From Desulfolinea sp050305405 (GTDB taxonomy: Bacteria; Chloroflexota; Anaerolineae; Anaerolineales; Villigracilaceae): a DNA stretch of 64,000 nt. Both the position numbers and the translations under genes were made by a program. The stretch lies in assembly GCA_050305405.1 (NCBI GenBank), contig JBNLFG010000016.1:1-64000 (forward strand), read 5' to 3'. The notes beneath the pieces were generated by a model, which saw only the letters and a program-made list of their open reading frames with translations, did not search any database and was not told the origin of the DNA. This document shows, in pieces, positions 58,260 to 64,000 of the stretch (the first letter of the stretch is position 1; each line of letters starts with the position of its first letter).

Positions 58260-58841
58260 TTATTTCGGCAGAAACCGAACATGGCCCTGCTTTGCTGGGA
58301 ATTTTCCAAATTTAGTTGCATAGAAATCACGCAAAATATTTATATCTGCATCCATATTGCCTGTAGGATAAAAATACCCCCCAATGCCACAGCTCTTGCT
58401 TGAGTAATCAAGAAAGCCCATCGCAACCGGAACTTGTGCTTTTGATGCAATATGATAAAAGCCCGTCTTCCAATGATCTACAGCGCTTCTTGTCCCCTCT
58501 GGTGCCATAATAATTACCACATCCTTGTGCTCATTATAAAGATCAACAATTTGCTCTACAAAGTTTTTGCGCGCACCCCGTTCAACCGGGATACCGCCTA
58601 GCCAACGCATCAGATACCCCTGCGGGCCTTTGAAGAGCGAATCTTTCCCGACCCAACGCAAACGTAGCCCCAGCCCTGCCATCATCAACAGAACAATAGG
58701 TAAATCCCAATTAGATGTATGATGCGCTCCAATTAGCAAATATTTATGTACTGGCGGCAATTCTGCAATTAAATTCCAACCAAACAAATTCAGGGTGTAT
58801 TTAGCAGCACGCTGCCAAAGATAATGCAAGATAATCGTCAT
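58260..58841 (-). CDS. 1-acylglycerol-3-phosphate acyltransferase-like protein (paralogue 2)
   Basis: A 193-aa paralogue with the same motif order: GAHHTSNWDLP (H-x4-D), RWVGKDSLFKGPQGYLMRWLGGIPVERGARKNFV, and MAPEGTRSAVDHWKTGFYHIASKAQV. The ATG 58841 fits an AGGA about 9 nt upstream; a TTG at 58850 would touch it. The two tandem copies are equal in length and differ in substrate-facing positions, so each may use a different acyl chain. Confidence 0.87.
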   Translation of the reverse strand: MTIILHYLWQRAAKYTLNLFGWNLIAELPPVHKYLLIGAHHTSNWDLPIVLLMMAGLGLRLRWVGKDSLFKGPQGYLMRWLGGIPVERGARKNFVEQIVDLYNEHKDVVIIMAPEGTRSAVDHWKTGFYHIASKAQVPVAMGFLDYSSKSCGIGGYFYPTGNMDADINILRDFYATKFGKFPAKQGHVRFLPK

Positions 58842-59009
58842 GAGAAACAATCCTTTCTCCGTAGAGGTGCCGAAAGTTTATCATAAAGATGGCGTCAAAA
58901 CTTTACAATTACTTATAAGCAAAAGCTGTGAGGCTTTAGGAAAAAATACTTGCCGTTCAGCAAACTAAAAACTACTGCTTTTGGGCGCAATTAAATATAT
59001 AATCAAGGG

Positions 59010-59015
59010 TATAAT
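59010..59015 (+). promoter_or_regulatory. -10 box of the TIR gene
   Basis: GGGTATAAT (TATAAT at 59010-59015) lies about 70 nt before the ATG. No good -35 is visible. The rest of the 245-nt gap (58842-59086) shows no further feature. Confidence 0.4.
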
Positions 59016-59086
59016 ATTAAAATCTATTTGCGCCATAACAGACACGCTTTGTCTAATTAATGACTTTGCATGCCGAAAGGAATACC

Positions 59087-60367
59087 ATGTCCCCGGAAAA
59101 GCAACGGCTCACCTTCATCAGCTATTCAAGGATCAATAATGATTTTGCCCTACAACTTGCCAAAGAGCTAAAAGCGGCAGGATTTAATATCTGGCTTGAC
59201 CAATTAGATATCCCCACAGGAGCCCGCTGGGATGACGCCTTAGAAGATGCGCTCGACGCATGCGAGATTTTCATGGTCATCCTGACGCCTGCTTCCATCT
59301 CATCCGAGAATGTTAAAGACGAAATCGGTTACGCCATTGACCACGGAAAACGAATACTGCCTGTTTTACTGAAAAGCGCAAAAATACCGCTACGCCTACG
59401 GCGCTTTCAATATGTTGATTTCACAACAAAAGGTTATGATGAGGGTCTGGAAGGGGCCAAGCAACTACTAAGGAATTTCCTGAATGAGCCAACGGTTCCA
59501 AGATCGGAGCCTAAACCTGAAATCCCCGTAAAGATTCACTCCGAGAAGTTAGCAACTGACACAGAGAAAGCTGTTGTAGCCGCGGCCAAGAAAAATGAAC
59601 GGCTTGAAACAGAGCGCAAAGAAGCAACTCGCATCGCAGTCGAAAAAGCAGAAGAAGCACGCAAAGAGACCGCAAGGCTCGCTACTGAAAAGGTGGAAAC
59701 GGACAAAAAAGAAGCGAAGCAAATTGCGGCTGAAAAAGCAGAGAAAGAACACAAAGCAAAACTGGCTGCATCGATGCCGGCTACCAAAGAATCCGCGGCA
59801 GAAAAAACGCATCTGCAAGAACTCCTGAAGAATCCTAAAGTGATGTATGCGGGCATTGGTATCATTATTATTCTTTTCGTCATTATTCTTGTATCTGCGC
59901 TATCAGGAGGCAATAACACACCTGTAATAGCAACACCCCTGCTCACAGAAACGGAATCTCCCACACAGGTGATCGTGCCGTCCAAAACACCAGAGCCAAC
60001 GCTTGCGCCGCCCACTCCCACACCAGCCCCTACCGCTACACCAACCTTTGCCCCTCCGCAGGAACCTTTTGTGCGGATTGTTGAGATCACAATTGGTGAC
60101 AGTCAAAATTATGTCGTTGAGTACGAGACCTATGGGTATACCGAAACATTATCCGGAATGCACATTCACTTCTTCTTTGATACAGTTTCTCCAGATCAAG
60201 CAGGTAGCCCAGGCTCAGGACCGTGGAAAATTTACGGTGGACCACGCCCCTTCACCCAATACGCGATAGCTAACCGTCCGGCAAGTGCGATGCAGATGTG
60301 TGCGCTGGTTGCGAACAGCAATCACAGTATTCAATTGGATAGCGGTAACTGTGTTGATTTGCCATAA
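59087..60367 (+). CDS. TIR-domain membrane protein with extracytoplasmic C-terminus
   Basis: A 426-aa protein. Residues about 5-130 are a TIR_2-type domain: RLTFISYSRINNDFALQLAKELKAAGFNIWLDQLDIPTGARWDDAL, with FISYSR and the DEIGYAIDHGKRILPVLL strand. A Lys/Glu/Ala-rich coiled region (about 160-250) is followed by a membrane helix (about 262-284), a Thr/Pro linker and a terminal domain (about 335-426) with three Cys. The layout places TIR inside and the new domain outside. TIR domains can be NAD+-consuming enzymes or scaffolds; the catalytic Glu could not be assigned with certainty. The start at 59087 has AAGGA upstream. Confidence 0.88.
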   Translation: MSPEKQRLTFISYSRINNDFALQLAKELKAAGFNIWLDQLDIPTGARWDDALEDALDACEIFMVILTPASISSENVKDEIGYAIDHGKRILPVLLKSAKIPLRLRRFQYVDFTTKGYDEGLEGAKQLLRNFLNEPTVPRSEPKPEIPVKIHSEKLATDTEKAVVAAAKKNERLETERKEATRIAVEKAEEARKETARLATEKVETDKKEAKQIAAEKAEKEHKAKLAASMPATKESAAEKTHLQELLKNPKVMYAGIGIIIILFVIILVSALSGGNNTPVIATPLLTETESPTQVIVPSKTPEPTLAPPTPTPAPTATPTFAPPQEPFVRIVEITIGDSQNYVVEYETYGYTETLSGMHIHFFFDTVSPDQAGSPGSGPWKIYGGPRPFTQYAIANRPASAMQMCALVANSNHSIQLDSGNCVDLP

Positions 60368-60394
60368 AACAAAATTTCAATCCCATTTAACAAA

Positions 60395-60422
60395 ACAGCC
60401 CGCCGAAAATTCGACGGGCTGT
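60395..60422. terminator. bidirectional intrinsic terminator
   Basis: ACAGCCCG (60395-60402) pairs with CGGGCTGT (60415-60422), with further CG/CG pairing inside, between the convergent TIR and gpmA genes. Confidence 0.8.
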
Positions 60423-60447
60423 CTTCTTTTCTCTACTGTCTAAAACC

Positions 60448-61194
60448 TTACTTCGCCTTCGCCTGATTCGCAACCGCTTCCGCCGCCTTCTTCGCAGCTT
60501 CGGGATCGCCGAGGTAGTAGCTTTTGATCGGCTTCAGGTCTTCATCCAATTCGTAGACGAGCGGGATGCCAGTCGGGATGTTCAAGCCGGTGATCGTCTC
60601 GTCAGGGATACTGTCGAGATATTTGACCATTGCGCGCAGGCTGTTGCCATGCGCGGCGATGAGTACCTGTTTGCCTGATTTGATTGCCGGGGCGAGGGTG
60701 CTTTCCCAATATGGGAGCACACGCTCGAGGGTATCTTTCAGGCATTCAGTGGCGGGCAATTCTTCCGGGCTAAGATCGGCGTAGCGCGGATCAAAGCGTG
60801 GATGACGTTCGTCGTCTATATCCAGCGCGGGCGGCGGGACATCGTAGCTGCGACGCCAAATGAGTACCTTTTCTTCGCCCTCTTTGGCAGCCATTTCGGC
60901 TTTATTAAAGCCCTGCAAGGCGCCATAGTGACGTTCGTTCAGTTTCCAGGAACGATTGACGGGGATCCATTCCTGTTCGAGCTCGGTAAGAACTGTCCAC
61001 AGGGTTTGGATAGCGCGCCTAAGCACGGAGGTGTAGGCAACATCGAAACGGAATCCAGCTTCTTTCAGGAGCGTTCCGGCATTCTGCGCTTCGGCGCGCC
61101 CCTGATCGGTTAATCCAACATCCGTCCAACCCGTGAAACGATTCGATAAATTCCATTCGCTCTGTCCGTGACGGAGCAAAACCAGTTTGTACAT
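60448..61194 (-). CDS. gpmA: 2,3-bisphosphoglycerate-dependent phosphoglycerate mutase
   Basis: A 248-aa glycolytic enzyme interconverting 3- and 2-phosphoglycerate. LLRHGQSEWN holds the phospho-accepting His9, RFTGWTDVGLT, RSWKLNERHYGALQGFNKAEMA and AAHGNSLRAMVKYLD (second His) follow, and the C-terminal tail includes GIPLVYELDEDLKP. The length matches the E. coli enzyme (250 aa). ATG 61194 is chosen because AGGAG is 8 nt away. It is single and not grouped with other glycolytic genes. Confidence 0.96.
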   Translation of the reverse strand: MYKLVLLRHGQSEWNLSNRFTGWTDVGLTDQGRAEAQNAGTLLKEAGFRFDVAYTSVLRRAIQTLWTVLTELEQEWIPVNRSWKLNERHYGALQGFNKAEMAAKEGEEKVLIWRRSYDVPPPALDIDDERHPRFDPRYADLSPEELPATECLKDTLERVLPYWESTLAPAIKSGKQVLIAAHGNSLRAMVKYLDSIPDETITGLNIPTGIPLVYELDEDLKPIKSYYLGDPEAAKKAAEAVANQAKAK

Positions 61195-61280
61195 AATCAT
61201 TCTCCTATCTCAAATAAGGGCAGGCTTATATGTCTGCCCCGACCACATCAACTCTATTTTAGCCCAAAATGGGAAAGAAT

Positions 61281-61342
61281 TCACAAAATCACATGAAGAA
61301 ACTCAAAAAAACATCGTGCATCTTCGTGTCCCCTGTGCCCTG
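61281..61342 (-). repeat. degenerate palindromic intergenic element, copy E
   Basis: TCACAAAATCACATGAAG...ATCTTCGTG...CCTGTG resembles copy B with many changes. Unlike copies A-D it does not follow a stop codon; it lies in the gap before mutS. Confidence 0.4.
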
Positions 61343-61369
61343 GAAGGGTATCGTGTTAAAATCATTCGC

Positions 61370-63931
61370 ATGGCTAAACAAAACACCCCCGCCCGACAAC
61401 AATACCTTGATATCAAAGCCCAATACCCCGATGCAATCGTATTTTTCCGCTTAGGTGATTTTTACGAAACCTTCGGTGAAGACGCTGTCGTCACCTCCCG
61501 CGAACTGGACATTGTGCTCACATCGCGTGGCATTGGCAATGGCGAGAAGACCCCGCTGGCAGGCATCCCCTACCACGCCGTTGAAAATTATCTCTCGCGC
61601 CTCGTTGAAAAAGGTTATCACGTTGCCATCTGCGAACAGATCGGCGAGAAACCCGCTAAGGGACTTTTCCCGCGCAAAGTTGTGCGCGTTGTCACACCAG
61701 GCACTGTTGTTGAACCGGGACTGTTGCAAAGCCATGCCAACAATTATCTCGCTGCGCTGGTCGTGCATGAGGGCAAGGCGGGCATCGCCTACGCCGACAT
61801 CACGACTGGCGAGTTTGCTGTCACTGAAATCGCTGCCGAAAATCTCGACCCTGTGCGTGCAGAATTGATCCGCCTGAACGCCGCTGAAGTTGTTCATCCC
61901 GACGACCTAAAACTCAATGGCGAGCTTTCCAGCCATCTCACATCCTGGGCAGCCTGGCGTTTCGAGAGCGGACGCTGCGCCGAGACCCTGCGCACCCATT
62001 TTGGCGCAGCCACACTCGATGGTTTCGGCCTGAAAAATCGCAATCTCGCCACACGTGCGGCGGGCGCAATTCTCCAATATATCCGAGAAACCGAGCCGAA
62101 CGCCCTCAACTTACTCAACAATCTGCGCGTTTACAGCCTCTCAGAGTTCATGACCCTCGACGCCGCCACGCGCCACAATCTCGAACTCACCGAAACCTTA
62201 CGCGGGCAAATCGACGGCTCCCTACTGAGCGTGCTCGATAAAACCGTCTCCCCGATGGGCAAGCGTCTCATGCGCCAATGGGTCAGCCAGCCCTTGCTCA
62301 ATATTGAACAAATCAATCAGCGTCTTGATGGCGTGGCATATTTCTTCGATGATGGCATGGCACGCGCCGAACTGCGCGCTGCCCTCAAGCCGCTCGCTGA
62401 TCTCGAACGTCTCACCAATCGACTTTTATCTGGATATGCGCAGCCCCGTGATCTGGTTGCCTTACGAGAAACTTTGGGATATATCCCCAGCATTCAGGCT
62501 CTCTTTGTGGATGTTGCGCCGGCTCTCGCCCGTACCTTGGGCTTGCTCTCGCCATGTGAGCAGGAACTTGATCTCTTACAGCGTTCCATTTCCGACGAAC
62601 CCCCGGCAACGCTCCAAAATACGGGCATCATCCGCGTTGGCTACGCCGAAGAACTAGACCGCGTCCTCGACGCCTCCGCCCACGCCCGTGACTGGATCGC
62701 CAATCTCGAAGCGATTGAGCGTGAACGGACAGGCATCAAGACTCTCAAAGTCGGCTACAACAAGGTCTTTGGCTACTATATCGAACTGACCAAAGCCAAT
62801 GCCCCGTCTGCCCCCGAAGAATATATACGCAAACAGACACTCGTAAATGCCGAGCGTTATATCACCCCCGAAATGAAAGAGTACGAAACACTTGTACTCA
62901 ATGCTGAGGAGCAAATCCGCGAGATTGAAATACGTGTCTTCAAGGATATCTGCAAACAACTGGCTGCATCCTCGTCGAAGTTGCTGCAATCCGCACGGGC
63001 ATTAGCAGAATTAGACGGATTAGCCTCCCTCGCCGAATCCGCTGCTTTGGGTGGCTACACCAGACCCATCGTCACGGACGACGCCACGCTCGACATCCGC
63101 GAGGGACGACATCCGGTTGTTGAAGAAGCGCGTCGCAGTGAACGCTTCGTTCCCAATGACATCATCTTTGAAAATGGCGAGATCGTGCGTGTCATCACCG
63201 GCCCAAATATGTCCGGTAAAAGCACCTACCTGCGGCAGGCGGCGCTGATCGTGCTGATGGCGCAGATCGGCTCCTTTGTGCCCGCAAAGAACGCGACCAT
63301 CGGACTGACCGACCGTATCTTCACTCGCATCGGCGCACAGGATGAGCTACACGCCGGGCAGTCGACGTTTATGGTTGAGATGGTCGAAGTGGCAAACATT
63401 CTGCATCACGCCACCCCGCGCTCCCTGCTTGTTCTGGACGAAGTTGGACGCGGCACCAGCACCTACGATGGCGTCTCGATTGCCTGGGCAATGGTCGAGC
63501 ATATTCACAATCACCCCGAACTGCGTGCGAAAACACTCTTCGCCACGCACTACCACGAACTGACCCAACTCTCCGAGCTGCTGCCCGGCGTGCGCAACTA
63601 CAACGTCGCCGTCAGCGAAGCAGGCGGGCAGGTCGTCTTCCTGCACAAAATCATCGCCGGCGGCGCAGATAAATCCTACGGCATCCATGTCGCACAGTTG
63701 GCGGGCTTACCGCGCTCCGTCGTCCAACGCGCAGATGAGATTATGGCGCAACTGGAAAAATCGTCCGGCTCAGCGGTCAAGATAAACCCGCAAACAGCAC
63801 AACAGGTGGCATTGTTCCCCGAAACAAATCCGCTTTTGGACGAACTCGAAAAGCTGGATGTTAACTCGCTCTCCCCCATTGAGGCGCTTAATCGGCTCTT
63901 TGAGTGGCAGAAGGCGTTTTTGAAGAAGTAG
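61370..63931 (+). CDS. mutS: DNA mismatch repair protein MutS
   Basis: An 853-aa mismatch-recognition ATPase. The N-terminal clamp has GDFYETFGEDA with the Phe31-x-Glu33 that stacks on the mispair. Connector, lever and clamp domains follow. The C-terminal ABC ATPase has Walker A GPNMSGKST (about 611-619), the Q/D-type FTRIGAQDELHAGQSTFMVEM segment, Walker B LLVLDEVGRGTSTYDG and the H-loop FATHYHEL. ATG 61370 is preferred over an upstream extension through repeat E; TTAAAAT lies 13 nt before it. mutL is not in the window. Confidence 0.96.
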   Translation: MAKQNTPARQQYLDIKAQYPDAIVFFRLGDFYETFGEDAVVTSRELDIVLTSRGIGNGEKTPLAGIPYHAVENYLSRLVEKGYHVAICEQIGEKPAKGLFPRKVVRVVTPGTVVEPGLLQSHANNYLAALVVHEGKAGIAYADITTGEFAVTEIAAENLDPVRAELIRLNAAEVVHPDDLKLNGELSSHLTSWAAWRFESGRCAETLRTHFGAATLDGFGLKNRNLATRAAGAILQYIRETEPNALNLLNNLRVYSLSEFMTLDAATRHNLELTETLRGQIDGSLLSVLDKTVSPMGKRLMRQWVSQPLLNIEQINQRLDGVAYFFDDGMARAELRAALKPLADLERLTNRLLSGYAQPRDLVALRETLGYIPSIQALFVDVAPALARTLGLLSPCEQELDLLQRSISDEPPATLQNTGIIRVGYAEELDRVLDASAHARDWIANLEAIERERTGIKTLKVGYNKVFGYYIELTKANAPSAPEEYIRKQTLVNAERYITPEMKEYETLVLNAEEQIREIEIRVFKDICKQLAASSSKLLQSARALAELDGLASLAESAALGGYTRPIVTDDATLDIREGRHPVVEEARRSERFVPNDIIFENGEIVRVITGPNMSGKSTYLRQAALIVLMAQIGSFVPAKNATIGLTDRIFTRIGAQDELHAGQSTFMVEMVEVANILHHATPRSLLVLDEVGRGTSTYDGVSIAWAMVEHIHNHPELRAKTLFATHYHELTQLSELLPGVRNYNVAVSEAGGQVVFLHKIIAGGADKSYGIHVAQLAGLPRSVVQRADEIMAQLEKSSGSAVKINPQTAQQVALFPETNPLLDELEKLDVNSLSPIEALNRLFEWQKAFLKK

Positions 63932-63941
63932 GATTAGCACA

Positions 63942-64000
63942 TCAACGTGCAATACCTGCCATGTTAGCAAGCCAGCTTTCTACACGAGCCGCAAGCTCAA
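63942..64000 (-). CDS. C-terminal fragment of a minus-strand gene (cut by window edge)
   Basis: On the minus strand an open frame enters at the right edge and reads ELAARVESWLANMAGIAR before a TGA at 63942-63944. The codon pattern and convergent position behind mutS support a real gene end, but too little is present to identify it. Confidence 0.35.
   Translation of the reverse strand, partial: ELAARVESWLANMAGIAR

Noticed and set aside
61187..61369. 61-residue N-terminal extension of MutS
   Set aside because: It would run through a degenerate repeat and has no similarity to MutS. ATG 61370 gives the conserved N-terminus.

Overview
The window looks like a chromosomal segment of a bacterium of the Chloroflexota, most likely class Anaerolineae. 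This is inferred from protein style, not from a marker gene: many membrane-anchored proteins with Thr/Pro linkers, a multi-GAF phosphatase, VanW and LytR-CpsA-Psr envelope proteins, FemAB-like transferases, and promoters whose -10 box sits almost on the start codon. No rRNA, prophage, insertion-sequence transposase or CRISPR array was seen.

Layout. 1-6.8 kb: a secreted subtilase and a partner-switching module (a STAS antagonist and a giant kinase-GAF-phosphatase protein). 6.8-12.6 kb: the SRP RNA gene and envelope genes (two related membrane proteins, VanW, Trm112-like, HEAT, LCP). 12.6-15.8 kb: feoAB, a sirtuin, a candidate structured small RNA and tRNA-Ile with anticodon UAU. 15.8-24 kb: a large membrane protein, SAM hydroxide adenosyltransferase, a PLP desulfhydrase-like enzyme, a GxxExxY nuclease-like gene between two repeat hairpins, and two FemAB-like genes separated by an FRG-domain gene. 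24-31.3 kb: a first polysaccharide locus (dehydratase, epimerase, polyprenyl glycosylphosphotransferase, GT2), then tilS and methylmalonyl-CoA epimerase. 31.3-39 kb: housekeeping and membrane genes (DUF4173-like, TerC, PlsY, peroxiredoxin, DUF429, TlpA-like, Lgt-like, universal stress protein). 39-56.2 kb: a large, more AT-rich polysaccharide locus. A plus-strand part holds a beta-propeller protein, two CelD-like GNATs and a GHL15-like hydrolase. A long minus-strand part holds three GT4s, a flippase, a Wzy-like ligase, a Wzz protein fused to a GGDEF-like domain, an initiating sugar transferase and a second GGDEF-like protein. 56.6-64 kb: NnrE, glutaredoxin, two tandem PlsC-like acyltransferases, a membrane TIR protein, GpmA, MutS and the edge of another gene.

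How the parts may work together. The polysaccharide genes form a plausible Wzx/Wzy-type assembly line: initiation by the Bac_transf proteins, extension by the GT4s, export by the flippase, polymerisation by the Wzy-like protein, and length control by Wzz. The two GGDEF-like proteins have lost the catalytic signature and may regulate this line. TilS and tRNA-Ile(UAU) occur together although they represent alternative ways of reading AUA.

The most unusual non-coding signal is a family of palindromic intergenic elements. Four good copies lie directly behind stop codons of minus-strand genes in the same orientation, and two of them bracket the GxxExxY nuclease-like gene. Period-7 tracts and REP-like hairpins add further dispersed repeats.
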